64,000 bases of DNA from Salinicola tamaricis (GCF_003006155.1 NZ_CP023559.1:1178001-1242000); one strand, 5' to 3'. Positions 18,799 through 31,801 are shown, counted from the stretch's first letter. Notes: generated from the sequence alone by a model not told the origin. Numbers and translations are program-made.

Positions 18799-18823
18799 CA
18801 AAAAAGCGAGCCTTCAGCTCGCC
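18799..18823 (-). terminator. intrinsic terminator after tRNA-Thr
   Basis: On the minus strand GCGAGC, a 5-nt loop and GCTCGC are followed by TTTTTT. It starts about 25 bp after the tRNA-Thr CCA end and closes the Tyr-Gly-Thr tRNA operon. This is where tufB begins in many relatives. Confidence 0.85.
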
Positions 18824-18848
18824 TTCCACAGCGTTCGACATCGAGCAA

Positions 18849-18923
18849 TGGAGCTCATGGACGGATTTGAACCGTCGACCTCACCCTTACCAAGGGTGTG
18901 CTCTACCCCTGAGCTACATGAGC
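18849..18923 (-). tRNA. tRNA-Thr (GGT anticodon)
   Basis: Acceptor GCTCATG pairs with CATGAGC. The anticodon loop is CTTGGTA (GGT), the T loop is GGTTCAAATCC, and the CCA end is encoded. It is third in a Tyr-Gly-Thr tRNA operon. Confidence 0.96.
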
Positions 18924-18946
18924 ACTACACCACTACAACCTCGAAC

Positions 18947-19020
<74 letters not shown>

Positions 19021-19105
19021 CTACCCGCTCTGACTCCGATTTGCCGAAGCAGACCGGTTTTACCACCACTTCTTGCTGCCAACAACGCAGCGGCACTGCT
19101 AAATC

Positions 19106-19189
<84 letters not shown>

Positions 19190-19202
19190 TAGCTGGCGAC
19201 AT

Positions 19203-19230
19203 ATTCTAACCTGTCGCTGACCGATGTCAA
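19203..19230 (-). promoter_or_regulatory. sigma-70 promoter of the tRNA-Tyr-Gly-Thr operon
   Basis: On the minus strand TTGACA (19225-19230) and TAGAAT (19203-19208) are separated by 16 bp, immediately upstream of tRNA-Tyr. Confidence 0.8.
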
Positions 19231-19341
19231 GCCTCTGTTTTTACTCGACTAACAGACTCAAGACCCGATCACCTTGTCCTCAAGGCGGGGCGCATTGTGT
19301 CAAAGCGATGGGGCGATTGCAAGCGTGGAGCGCATTTTTTG

Positions 19342-20322
19342 TCAGCGCCCGGAGCGAATACTGATCTCACCTCCCATCAGCGTGAGATCACCCTCCGCCG
19401 TGGTCACGACCAGGTTGCCGCTGGCATCCACCGCCTTCGCCGTCGCGGGATAGGTTTCCCGCGCCTGGATCACCTTGATCGGCTGCCCGGCAAAGGCATG
19501 GCGCTGATTCCAGCCCGCCTGCCAGGCCGCGAAACCGCGCTGCTCGAACTGCGGCAACAGCAGCAGCAGCGCATCGATGATGGCGGCAGCGAGGCGATTG
19601 CGCGAGGGCGCCGGCAGCCTGTCGGCCAGCGCGCCGGCAGGCTGACCGGCAGCCTCGCGCCCGGCGTCGCTCAGCGACACGTTGAGCCCGATGCCGATCA
19701 CCACCTCGCACGGCCCCTCCACATCACCGGTCACCTCGAGCAGAATGCCGGCGAGCTTGCGCCACTCTCCGTCGACCGCGATCAAGATATCGTTGGGCCA
19801 CTTCAGAGCAATCTCCGCCCCTGCCGCCTCGAGCACCTCCGCCACGGCCACGCCGACCGCCAGGCTGAGGCCCTCGAGCGCCCCCACCCCGGCGTCGAAA
19901 CGCCAGCCCAGGGAGAGGATCAGGCTACGCCCCCAGCTGGTACTCCACGCCTTGCCACGCCGCCCGCGACCCGCCGTCTGACTCTCGGCGAGACACACCT
20001 CGCCGTGCCCGGCGCCCTGCCGGAAGCGCTCGCGCAGGTAGGTATTGGTGGAGTCGAGCACGTCCTCGACGAACAGTCGCTTGAGATGACGCCGCGGCTC
20101 GGCGCTCAACTGCGCGACGATCGACTTGCCATCCAGCGACTCGATGGCGTCGACAAGTCGATAGCCGCGCCCCTTGACCGCCTCCAACGGCAGATCCATC
20201 GCCTCCAGCTTCTTCAGCTGCTTCCAGACCGCGGTGCGCGAGACGCCCAAGCGCTCGCCCAGCTGCTGCCCCGAGTGGAAATCACCATCCCCCAGCAGGC
20301 GTATCAGTTCACCGATGCTCAT
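19342..20322 (-). CDS. birA: bifunctional biotin-protein ligase / biotin operon repressor
   Basis: BirA makes biotinyl-5'-AMP and attaches biotin to the carrier protein of acetyl-CoA carboxylase. With its N-terminal DNA-binding domain it also represses biotin genes. The 326-residue protein has a winged helix (residues about 15-45, SGQQLGERLGVSRTAVWKQL), the ligase ATP/biotin loop GRGRRGKAW at about 118-126, and the catalytic-core sequence ALKWPNDI. The frame is intact. In pseudomonads coaX (type III pantothenate kinase) often follows birA; here nothing does, and a type I kinase (coaA) lies at 44244. It is transcribed alone towards the tRNA-Tyr operon. Confidence 0.95.
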   Translation of the reverse strand: MSIGELIRLLGDGDFHSGQQLGERLGVSRTAVWKQLKKLEAMDLPLEAVKGRGYRLVDAIESLDGKSIVAQLSAEPRRHLKRLFVEDVLDSTNTYLRERFRQGAGHGEVCLAESQTAGRGRRGKAWSTSWGRSLILSLGWRFDAGVGALEGLSLAVGVAVAEVLEAAGAEIALKWPNDILIAVDGEWRKLAGILLEVTGDVEGPCEVVIGIGLNVSLSDAGREAAGQPAGALADRLPAPSRNRLAAAIIDALLLLLPQFEQRGFAAWQAGWNQRHAFAGQPIKVIQARETYPATAKAVDASGNLVVTTAEGDLTLMGGEISIRSGR

Positions 20323-20439
20323 ACCGATCGTCCAGCGTAAAAGAGAGCATTCTAACGAAATCGCTCGTCCACCGTTAACGTGCCTTGCTGCCGCAGCCTG
20401 CTCTTATACCCTCACCCGCCCCACCGATCCCATACACAC

Positions 20440-20469
20440 AAAAAGCCCCGGCGCGGGGGCGGGCCGGGG
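20440..20469 (-). terminator. intrinsic terminator downstream of the small secreted-protein gene
   Basis: On the minus strand CCCCGGC and GCCGGGG form a strong stem followed by TTTTTGTGTG. It lies between the small secreted-protein gene and birA. Confidence 0.8.
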
Positions 20470-20618
20470 AAGTGGAGGTGTAGGGTCTGGCGCTCGCGTC
20501 TGTGGGCATTTTGCGAGAAGCGCCTCTTGAGAGGGACGTCTTCTGTCCGTGGCGCCTTGTTTGCGAGATGACTTCTGAGAGAGGCACGTGCGCGACTCGT
20601 GCCGGGGCTCAGCGGTCC

Positions 20619-20984
20619 TCAGTCGAGACTGGCGAAGCTCACGTCGACATTGCCCCGGCCGCTGGCGTTGACGTTCTGCAGCGCCTGGGCGGCAGCGACG
20701 CTCTGACCCTGGCCGACCAGGTCGGCGTTACCGGCACGCAGGTGGGTACCGCGCTGGGTCTGCTCGGCGACCTGAACCAGCGCCTGGTTGGCCGCGGTGC
20801 TGTAGCCACCACTGACCGTATCGACGCTGTAGCGAGTCGGCAACGTCTGGTAGTCGCTGACCACCTGGGTATTCAGCGGCTGTTGCAGCGCGGCGAAGGC
20901 AGCTTTCTCGGCGGCGCTATTGGCCTGGGCCACGGCCGGCAGAGCGACGATCAGGGCGATGGCGGTAAGAAGACGGGTTTTCAT
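20619..20984 (-). CDS. hypothetical small exported protein
   Basis: I do not recognise this 121-residue protein. It starts MKTRLLTAIALIVALPAVAQ, a clear Sec signal peptide with likely cleavage after AQA near residue 21. A GGAGG ribosome site lies 6 bp before the ATG at 20984. The mature part is small, rich in Ala, Gln, Asn and Val, and has no cysteine. It contains a Gly/Asn-rich tail (GNADLVGQGQSVAAAQALQN, NASGRGNVDVSFASLD). It is a single-gene unit with its own terminator (20440-20469). An inverted repeat at 21051-21071 upstream could be an operator. A periplasmic or secreted role is inferred from the signal peptide only. Confidence 0.75.
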   Translation of the reverse strand: MKTRLLTAIALIVALPAVAQANSAAEKAAFAALQQPLNTQVVSDYQTLPTRYSVDTVSGGYSTAANQALVQVAEQTQRGTHLRAGNADLVGQGQSVAAAQALQNVNASGRGNVDVSFASLD

Positions 20985-21050
20985 GGGGAACCTCCAGTGA
21001 CTGTCGGGTCTATCGGTTCGAGGGTTGGGTCTTGGCCTCAACCGTTGGTG

Positions 21051-21071
21051 ACAGTATGGGGGCACTACTGT
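21051..21071. promoter_or_regulatory. inverted repeat upstream of the secreted-protein gene
   Basis: ACAGTA and TACTGT form a perfect 6+6 palindrome with a 9-bp spacer, about 67 bp upstream of the ATG at 20984. The layout fits a dimeric repressor site, but no regulator can be named. Confidence 0.35.
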
Positions 21072-21248
21072 TAGCGGGCTAATCGAATACACCGAAGGTG
21101 ACTATCGAGCGCGTCGATGCGGGAACCAAGCCCGTAAAACGGCAACTATCCACAGGCAGTCGCAGGTACTCGCCGAACAACAGGTTGGGGATAAGCGTCA
21201 ATGACCCACTGATAACGGCCTGCAGATAAGGGGCGCCTGGGGGCAAGG

Positions 21249-21316
21249 CGGCGCGAGGGTCCTTTGCCACGGATGGCAAAGGTAGCGCCCAGGGAGGGGT
21301 TTACAGCGCCCTCGCG
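21249..21316. repeat. dispersed intergenic repeat, copy A
   Basis: A roughly 65-bp block contains the palindrome TTTGCCACGGATGGCAAA, then GGTAGCGCCCAGGGAGGGG and TTTACAGCGCCCTCGCG. A near-identical block lies at 48857-48923 upstream of pnp, with the same order and a few substitutions. It looks like a REP-type element. The remaining 20985-21458 spacer shows no gene. Confidence 0.7.
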
Positions 21317-21458
21317 AGCCTTTCCCCCGAGGCCCCATTCTGCCCACCGGCAGCAACCGGCGTTTGCAGTCAAAGTGCATGGCGCGGCAATGACGCGCGC
21401 AATACTTGATACGCAGGGAAGGAAGGCCTGGAAAGAGTATCAGGCCCAGAAACGAGTG

Positions 21459-21486
21459 AACCCCAGTCTCTTTCGAGACTGGGGTT
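21459..21486 (-). terminator. terminator hairpin of the rrn operon
   Basis: An 11-12 bp perfect stem (AACCCCAGTCTC with its complement, loop GAAA-type) starts 10 bp after the 5S 3' end. It is followed on the minus strand by a T-containing but not T-rich stretch (CACTCGTTTCT). Confidence 0.75.
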
Positions 21487-21495
21487 CGGTATAGG

Positions 21496-21614
21496 TGCCT
21501 GACGATGACCTACTCTCACATGGGGAGACCCCACACTACCATCGGCGCTAAGCGGTTTCACTTCTGAGTTCGGCATGGAATCAGGTGGTTCCCACTCGCT
21601 ATGGTCGTCAGGCA
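21496..21614 (-). rRNA. rrf: 5S ribosomal RNA
   Basis: This 119-nt molecule starts TGCCTGACGACCATAGCGAG and ends with the complementary GTCAGGC stem. The conserved CCGAACTCAGAAGTGAAAC segment is present. It is the last gene of the rrn operon, with no distal tRNA. Confidence 0.97.
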
Positions 21615-21771
21615 AAACTGACGTCGACATGAACCTGTGACACGCTTTCACGCGCCAGCTTCACATCGACCAATCTGGATCATGCTGATGATACGTCTCT
21701 TGCCTATCCGGCCATTGTCGCGATGCGATCGCGCGACCCCGGTCTGGAGTACCCAGACCCCTTGGGGTTAT

Positions 21772-24655
<2,884 letters not shown>

Positions 24656-24779
24656 ATATAACCCGAAGGAGTCTGGTCGCGCGATCACAACGACAATTGC
24701 CGGATACGCTTGAGACGTATCACTTTTCGCTCTTCGCCATTCCAACTACGAATGGTGAAGAACTGTCAGCATGATCCAC

Positions 24780-24793
24780 ATTGTTAAAGAGCG
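24780..24793 (-). promoter_or_regulatory. boxA antitermination site in the 16S-23S spacer
   Basis: The minus strand reads CGCTCTTTAACAAT, matching the boxA consensus recognised by NusB and S10 (NusE). It lies about 125 bp upstream of 23S. Confidence 0.75.
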
Positions 24794-24880
24794 TTTAGAG
24801 CAGAAGCTCTAAGCGATCGACTCGGTCGCGGTTGTCGCGACGAAGCGGATGGCTTAGAACTCGGTGACTGTTTTTCGATC

Positions 24881-24960
24881 AATCTTTTCCAGGCAAGGCG
24901 AAGGTCGGCGACGCATAGTTCGCTATGTGAGTCGGCTTTCAACGCAGCATGGGAAAGATT
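24881..24960 (-). repeat. 80-bp hairpin abutting the tRNA-Ala 3' end
   Basis: The ends AATCTTTTCC and GGGAAAGATT pair over 10 bp. Inside are CAAGGCG, GACGCATAG, CTATG and AACGCAG blocks, in the same order as in the hairpin at 25058-25139. It begins directly after the encoded CCA of tRNA-Ala, so it probably shapes tRNA 3' processing. Confidence 0.6.
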
Positions 24961-25036
24961 TGGTGGAGCCAAGCGGGATCGAACCGCTGACCTCCTGCGT
25001 GCAAGGCAGGCGCTCTCCCAGCTGAGCTATGGCCCC
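24961..25036 (-). tRNA. tRNA-Ala (TGC anticodon)
   Basis: This 76-nt tRNA has acceptor GGGGCCA, anticodon loop TTGCACG (TGC) and encoded CCA at 24961-24963. It lies in the 16S-23S spacer. Confidence 0.97.
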
Positions 25037-25057
25037 AGACAATCCAGCTATCTGGAT

Positions 25058-25139
25058 AATTTTCGTCATGACAAGGCGTTTCACGGTGACGCATAGCCTG
25101 CTATGCGAACTGGGAAACAACGCGGTCATGGCGTAAATT
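25058..25139 (-). repeat. 82-bp hairpin abutting the tRNA-Ile 3' end
   Basis: The ends AATTTTCGTCATGAC and GTCATGGCGTAAATT pair with two mismatches over 15 bp. The internal CAAGGCG, GACGCATAG, CTATG and AACGCGG blocks parallel the hairpin after tRNA-Ala, so the two are related units. Confidence 0.6.
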
Positions 25140-25216
<77 letters not shown>

Positions 25217-25285
25217 AAACAGTCATTGCTCTTGGTCGATCAGGTAATTGATTGTGAGCGCTTATCTCGCGATCCGCTAATCGTT

Positions 25286-26826
<1,541 letters not shown>

Positions 26827-26983
26827 AAGTCTGATAGTCCTTACCTCTTCTCTGCCCGAAAGCATCAGAAGCGAAGCGGACCAAACTTGGTTCAAGGTCA
26901 AACGAATCTTAGACGAGTCGCTTGCCTTGATATGCTGTGACTGGCGTCACGCAAGACAAGCGCCCACATCAATTACCTGATCG

Positions 26984-26997
26984 ATTGTTAAAGAGCG
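26984..26997 (-). promoter_or_regulatory. boxA antitermination site in the rrn leader
   Basis: The minus strand reads CGCTCTTTAACAAT, the same as the spacer boxA, about 160 bp upstream of 16S. Confidence 0.8.
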
Positions 26998-27108
26998 TCC
27001 TTACTTGAAGTCTCGTCTCACGCAGAGCACCGAGCCTTCTGCCGTGACCCAAAAGTGACTCAAGTGCTTGTCAGCGCTTGCTTTCTGGGTCGCCGTAAGG
27101 AGAGGCGT

Positions 27109-27136
27109 ATTTTAAGGATCTTGGCGAAGATGTCAA
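27109..27136 (-). promoter_or_regulatory. rrn promoter P2
   Basis: On the minus strand TTGACA (27131-27136) and TAAAAT (27109-27114) are 16 bp apart, followed by the discriminator ACGCCTCTCC. The GC-rich discriminator and short spacer are typical of promoters sensitive to ppGpp and DksA. Confidence 0.75.
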
Positions 27137-27207
27137 CGTCTTTCTTGTCGACGCTTGCCCGGCTTCCGTTGCTGCTGGAGAACCGATCCTGAAAAAGCGA
27201 GGGGCGT

Positions 27208-27236
27208 ATTCTGCTTTCCTCATCGCTAGCTGTCAA
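27208..27236 (-). promoter_or_regulatory. rrn promoter P1
   Basis: On the minus strand TTGACA (27231-27236) and CAGAAT (27208-27213) are 17 bp apart, followed by ACGCCCCTCGC, a discriminator very like that of P2. A T/A-rich stretch just upstream (27240-27262) may act as an UP element. The leader 26827-27120 holds no gene. Confidence 0.65.
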
Positions 27237-27398
27237 TCGATTTTTTCAATCTTTTCAACAGCTTAGCTAGCTTCTCCACCAACCCGAGAACCTGTCTCGG
27301 CGTCAGCGGATGCGTACTTTACGGATCTCCCTCGGCCTTGGCAAGGGGAAATGTCGAAAAAGTTGACCGAGCGGTCCGGGACCCATCTTCAGAAACGC

Positions 27399-27426
27399 AT
27401 AACGCCCGCAAGGAGCGGGCGTTACA
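27399..27426 (-). terminator. hairpin terminator after tyrS
   Basis: On the minus strand AACGCCCGC and GCGGGCGTT pair around a short loop, 19 bp after the tyrS stop. The T-stretch (TTATGCGTTTCTG) is interrupted. It separates tyrS from the rrn promoters. Confidence 0.65.
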
Positions 27427-27444
27427 GAGATGCAGCGAAGATGA

Positions 27445-28644
27445 TCAGCCGAGAATGACGCGGGCGTAGCGCTTCTTGCCGGCCTGAATGACATAGCTCT
27501 TGCCGGTGGCCAGCAGGGCACTCGGCGCAACCACCTCGCCATCGACCTTCACCCGGCCATTCTTGAGCATATCCTTGGCCTGGGCGCTGTTGGTGGCCAG
27601 GTCGGCGCGGTTGAGCACAGCGGCGATCGGGGCCTCCGCTGCACCGTCGAAACTTACCTCGACCTCGGGCAGGTCTTCGGGCAGCTCGCCGTCCGCCAGC
27701 TGGTTGCCGGCGGAACGGTGGGCATTGGCCGCTGCCTCGTCGCCGTGATAGCGGGCGATCAGTTCACGCGCTAGGGTCATCTTGATGTCGCGCGGATTGG
27801 CCCCCTGCTCGATGTCGCGGCGAATCGCCTCGATTTCGTCGTTGGATTTCAGCGACAGCAGTTCGAAGTAGCGCCACATCAGGCTGTCGGGCATCGACAC
27901 CAGCTTGTTGAACATCACCCCGGGGGCATCGTCCACGCCGACATAGTTGTTGAGCGACTTGGACATCTTATTGACGCCATCCAGCCCTTCGAGCAGCGGC
28001 ATGGTGATGACCACCTGCGGCTCGCGACCGAAGTGCTTCTGAATCTCGCGTCCCATCAGCAGATTGAACTTCTGATCGGTACCGCCGAGCTCGACGTCCG
28101 CCTCGAGGGCGACCGAATCGTAGCCCTGGACCAGGGGATAGAGAAACTCGTGGATCGAGATCGATTGACCGGCACGGTAGCGCTTCTCGAAGTCGTCGCG
28201 CTCGAGCATGCGCGCCACGGTACTCTGAGCGGCGAGTTCGATCATGTCAGCCGCCGACATCTGACCGAACCACTCGGCGTTGAAGCGAACTTCGGTCTTG
28301 GCCGGATCGAGAATCTTGAACACCTGCTCACGGTAGGTCTGGGCGTTGGCTTTGACCTCTTCCTCGGTGAGCGGCTTGCGGGTGACGTTCTTGCCGGTGG
28401 GGTCGCCGATACGCCCGGTGAAGTCTCCGATGAGGAATATCACTTCGTGGCCCAGGTCCTGGAACTGACGCATCTTGGTCAGCAGCACGCTGTGTCCCAG
28501 GTGCAAGTCGGGTGCCGTGGGGTCGAATCCAGCCTTGATACGCAACTTGCGGCCCGACTCGAGCTTCTTGACCAGCTCCTCCTCGACCAGGATTTCCTGC
28601 GTGCCCCGCTTGATCAGTGCCAGCGCCTCGGCGACCTCGCTCAT
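27445..28644 (-). CDS. tyrS: tyrosyl-tRNA synthetase
   Basis: This enzyme activates tyrosine and charges tRNA-Tyr. I start at [20 protein letters not shown] (ATG at 28644), with GGAG about 9 bp upstream; a GTG five codons earlier lacks a clear ribosome site. The class I signatures are HLGH (in [14 protein letters not shown]) and KMSKS ([12 protein letters not shown]). A C-terminal S4-like domain ([28 protein letters not shown]-type) closes the 399-residue protein. The KMSKS context and length suggest the TyrS form common in Pseudomonas and Halomonas. It sits alone just upstream of the rrn operon. Confidence 0.95.
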   Translation of the reverse strand: MSEVAEALALIKRGTQEILVEEELVKKLESGRKLRIKAGFDPTAPDLHLGHSVLLTKMRQFQDLGHEVIFLIGDFTGRIGDPTGKNVTRKPLTEEEVKANAQTYREQVFKILDPAKTEVRFNAEWFGQMSAADMIELAAQSTVARMLERDDFEKRYRAGQSISIHEFLYPLVQGYDSVALEADVELGGTDQKFNLLMGREIQKHFGREPQVVITMPLLEGLDGVNKMSKSLNNYVGVDDAPGVMFNKLVSMPDSLMWRYFELLSLKSNDEIEAIRRDIEQGANPRDIKMTLARELIARYHGDEAAANAHRSAGNQLADGELPEDLPEVEVSFDGAAEAPIAAVLNRADLATNSAQAKDMLKNGRVKVDGEVVAPSALLATGKSYVIQAGKKRYARVILG

Positions 28645-28736
28645 CGTATCCGTCTCCACTCCAAACGCTATCGGTCTTGAAAGGCGGCAATAGTAGCATG
28701 ACTCCGAGGCGCCGTTGAGCCGCGGCCGGCGGAGGC

Positions 28737-29876
28737 TCAGTCGTCGTCGGCCAGGGTGAATCGGCCTTCGCCAGTGTCGCCGCCGACCTCGCCCGAGGCG
28801 CCAGCCTCGCCATACTTGATCAGCATGCGCAGATCATTGGCGGAGTCGGCGTGCGATAGGGCGACGCGCTCATCGATCAGCCCCTGGCTATAGAGGGCGT
28901 ACAGCGACTGATCGAAGGTCTGCATGCCCAGCTCCCGCGAGCGCCGGATCAGCGGCTTGAGTTCACTGATCTCGCCACGCCGGATCAGCTCGCTGATCAG
29001 CGGCGACTGCAGCATGACTTCGGTGGCCAGACAGCGCCCCTCGCCATCGCACCGCGGCAGCAGCTGCTGGGCCACGACTGCACGCAGGTTGAGCGACAGA
29101 TCCATCCATACCTGATCGTGGCGCTCGGACGGGAACAGATTGAGTATCCGCTCCACCGCCTGGTCGGCGTTATTGGCGTGGAGCGTGGCGAGACACAGAT
29201 GCCCGGTTTCGGCGAAGGCGAGCGCCAGCTCCATGGTGTCGCGGCTGCGGATCTCGCCGATCACGATCACGTCCGGCGCCTGGCGCAGCGCATTCTTCAG
29301 GCCGATCTCGTAGGACTCGGTGTCGATGCCCACCTCGCGCTGATTGATGATCCCGCGCTGATGCGGATGCATGTACTCGATCGGGTCTTCGATGCAGATG
29401 ATATGCCCGCCGCTGGTGCGATTACGGTGCTGGATCATCGACGCCAGGGTGGTCGACTTACCGCTACCGGTGCCCCCGACCACCAGCACCAGACCGCGTC
29501 GGATGGTCGGCAGCGTGGCGACCGCCTCGGGCAGTCCCAGGCTTTCGAGCGCTGGGATGTCATAGGCGATGCGGCGCACCACCATCGCCTGCTGGCTGCG
29601 CTGGAAGAAGGCGCTGACGCGAAAACGCCCCTTGCCACTCAGGCTGAGCGCGAAATTGGCCTCGCGCTCGCGCTCGAAATCCTCACGACTCCCCTGCGGC
29701 AACGTGGTTGAGACCAGCTCGCGCACCTGCTCGGAGCGCAGCGGCACATCACCCAGCGCGACCAGCTTGCCGTCGAGCTTGAGACACGGTGGTGCACCGG
29801 TGGAGATCAGCAGGTCGGAAGCCTGCTTGGCGATCATGATATCGAGTAGTTGTTCAAACCATTGGTACGGCGTCAT
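28737..29876 (-). CDS. pilU: type IV pilus retraction ATPase accessory, PilU
   Basis: PilU is a PilT-like hexameric ATPase that supports pilus retraction in a PilT-dependent way. The 379-residue protein has the N-terminal PAS-like domain ([20 protein letters not shown]), Walker [10 protein letters not shown], the Asp box with [16 protein letters not shown], Walker [15 protein letters not shown] and the His box [14 protein letters not shown]. It lacks the PilT-specific AIRNLIRE motif, which separates it from its neighbour. The acidic tail ([10 protein letters not shown]) is extra. It lies 90 bp after pilT, presumably one operon. Confidence 0.93.
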   Translation of the reverse strand: MTPYQWFEQLLDIMIAKQASDLLISTGAPPCLKLDGKLVALGDVPLRSEQVRELVSTTLPQGSREDFEREREANFALSLSGKGRFRVSAFFQRSQQAMVVRRIAYDIPALESLGLPEAVATLPTIRRGLVLVVGGTGSGKSTTLASMIQHRNRTSGGHIICIEDPIEYMHPHQRGIINQREVGIDTESYEIGLKNALRQAPDVIVIGEIRSRDTMELALAFAETGHLCLATLHANNADQAVERILNLFPSERHDQVWMDLSLNLRAVVAQQLLPRCDGEGRCLATEVMLQSPLISELIRRGEISELKPLIRRSRELGMQTFDQSLYALYSQGLIDERVALSHADSANDLRMLIKYGEAGASGEVGGDTGEGRFTLADDD

Positions 29877-29966
29877 GACGAGTCCTGGACAAAAAAACGG
29901 CTACGACGGCCCGAGGACCTATCGTGCGTGGCCCGTTCATCGGGCCGCGGTATCAGTGGACACTCG

Positions 29967-31007
29967 CTAACTCTCGAATCCCGAGCGGGACTTGGCCTGT
30001 GCCTCCTGACGCGAGACCACGCCATCGGCGATCAGGCGGGCGAGCGCGGCATCCAGAGTCTGCATGCCCAGATTGCCGCCGGTCTGAATCGCCGAGTACA
30101 TCTGCGCCACCTTGCCCTCGCGGATCAAATTGCGGATCGCCGAATTGCCGAGAAGGATCTCATGCGCGGCGACACGACCGCCGCCCTCGCCGGCACGCTT
30201 GAGCAGCGTCTGCGAGATCACCCCCTGCAGAGACTCCGACAGCATCGAGCGCACCATGCCCTTCTCGTCACCGGGGAACACATCGATGATACGATCGATG
30301 GTCTTGGCCGCCGATGTGGTGTGGAGGGTGGCGAAGACCAGGTGCCCAGTCTCGGCAGCGGTCAATGCCAGACGCACCGTCTCCAGATCGCGCAGCTCAC
30401 CCACCAGGATCACGTCCGGGTCCTCGCGCAGGGCGGAACGCAGCGCCGGCGCGAAACCCTTGGTATCACGGTGCACCTCGCGCTGGTTGATCAGGCAGCG
30501 CTTGCTCTGGTGGACGAACTCGATCGGATCCTCGATGGTGAGGATATGCTCCTGGCGGTGACTATTGATGTAGTCGATCATCGCCGCCAGCGTGGTGCTC
30601 TTGCCCGAGCCGGTCGGGCCGGTGACCAGCACCAGGCCCCGCGGCAGCATCGCCAGGCGCCGGAACACGTCGCCCAGATCGAGTTCTTCGAGCGAACGCA
30701 CCAGACTGGGAATGATCCGGAACACCGCGCCGGCACCGCGCCCCTGGGTGAAGACATTGACCCTGAAACGGGCCACTGCGTTCACCTCGAACGAGAAATC
30801 GGTTTCCAGGTCGGCCTCGAAGTCACGCCGCTGGTGATCGTTCATCACATCATAGATAAGCCGTCTGACTTGGCTGTCGTCGAGCGCCGGTACATTGAGA
30901 CGCCGCATGTCGCCATCGACACGAATCATCGGCGGCAGGCCCGCCGAGAGGTGCAGGTCCGAGGCGTCTTGCTTTGCCGAAAACGCCAGCAGTTCGGTAA
31001 TATCCAT
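29967..31007 (-). CDS. pilT: type IV pilus retraction ATPase PilT
   Basis: PilT powers type IV pilus retraction, and so twitching motility and DNA uptake, from the cytoplasmic side of the pilus machine. The 346-residue protein shows KQDASDLHLSAGLPPMIRVD, Walker A GPTGSGKST, Walker B DVILVGELRDLET, the His box HLVFATLHTTSAAKT, and the PilT hallmark AIRNLIREGK near residue 290. It is divergent from yggS with a 40-bp gap, the same arrangement as in Pseudomonas. The cell therefore probably makes type IV pili, although no pilin genes are in the window. Confidence 0.96.
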   Translation of the reverse strand: MDITELLAFSAKQDASDLHLSAGLPPMIRVDGDMRRLNVPALDDSQVRRLIYDVMNDHQRRDFEADLETDFSFEVNAVARFRVNVFTQGRGAGAVFRIIPSLVRSLEELDLGDVFRRLAMLPRGLVLVTGPTGSGKSTTLAAMIDYINSHRQEHILTIEDPIEFVHQSKRCLINQREVHRDTKGFAPALRSALREDPDVILVGELRDLETVRLALTAAETGHLVFATLHTTSAAKTIDRIIDVFPGDEKGMVRSMLSESLQGVISQTLLKRAGEGGGRVAAHEILLGNSAIRNLIREGKVAQMYSAIQTGGNLGMQTLDAALARLIADGVVSRQEAQAKSRSGFES

Positions 31008-31047
31008 GGGCTTTTATACGATCCCCTGCAGAAGGTCGCTGTCTAGT

Positions 31048-31764
31048 ATGCCAGAAGCGTCGGTGCCCCAGTCCCTTCACACGGCCAACCAGCGCCTGCA
31101 GGCCGCGCTGCAGGCCGCAGGACGCCCCCCCGAGGCCGCCCGCATCCTGGCCGTCAGCAAGACCAAGTCTGCTGCCATGCTGCGTCAGGCCTATGACGCC
31201 GGTCAACGCGCGTTCGGCGAGAACTATCTGCAGGAGGCGCTGGAGAAGCAGGCCCAACTGGCCGCGCTGGACGATATCGAGTGGCATTTCATCGGCGCCC
31301 TGCAATCGAACAAGACCCGCGACGTCGCCGAGCACTTCGCCTGGGTCCACAGTGTCGAGCGCGAGAAGATCGCGCGCCGGCTGTCGGATCAACGCCCGCC
31401 GACCCTCGCGCCGCTCAATGTCTGCCTGCAGCTCAATGTCAGCGGCGAGGCGAGCAAGGCCGGCGTCGACGCCGAAGCACTACCGGCCCTGGCGGAGGCG
31501 CTGCTGGCGCTGCCCAATCTGCGCCTGCGCGGCTTGATGGCGCTACCGGCGCCGAGCGACGACCCGGCCCGCCAGCGCGAGGCCTTCCGCGCCGTGCGCG
31601 AAGCCTTCGAGGCGCTGCGCAGGCGTTTCCCCGAGGCGCCGCTGGATACCCTGTCGATGGGCATGAGCGGTGACCTCGAGCCCGCCGTCGCCGAGGGTGC
31701 CACGCTGGTCCGCCTGGGCACCGCGCTCTTCGGCAGCCGCCCTCCCGCCGGCGCCCGGTCGTGA
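31048..31764 (+). CDS. yggS: YggS family PLP homeostasis protein
   Basis: This is a pyridoxal-phosphate-binding protein (COG0325) that buffers free PLP and affects amino-acid and keto-acid balance; no enzymatic reaction is established. It has 238 residues from ATG 31048. The PLP lysine is in ILAVSKTKS (about K38), followed by FGENYLQEALEK and WHFIGALQSNKTR, with the phosphate-binding end LSMGMSGDLEPAVAEGATLV. The frame is intact. It is followed by proC after 37 bp, the conserved yggS-proC-yggT order. Confidence 0.95.
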   Translation: MPEASVPQSLHTANQRLQAALQAAGRPPEAARILAVSKTKSAAMLRQAYDAGQRAFGENYLQEALEKQAQLAALDDIEWHFIGALQSNKTRDVAEHFAWVHSVEREKIARRLSDQRPPTLAPLNVCLQLNVSGEASKAGVDAEALPALAEALLALPNLRLRGLMALPAPSDDPARQREAFRAVREAFEALRRRFPEAPLDTLSMGMSGDLEPAVAEGATLVRLGTALFGSRPPAGARS

Positions 31765-31801
31765 GGCCACCCTTTTCTTCGCTGCGATACAGGATTTCGT
31801 C

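Noticed and set aside
21615..21771. A possible distal tRNA or small RNA between 23S and 5S.
   Set aside because: No cloverleaf or terminator is visible; the stretch holds only processing stems.
28644..28659. A GTG start five codons upstream for tyrS.
   Set aside because: No ribosome site precedes it; the ATG at 28644 has GGAG at good spacing and matches family N-termini.
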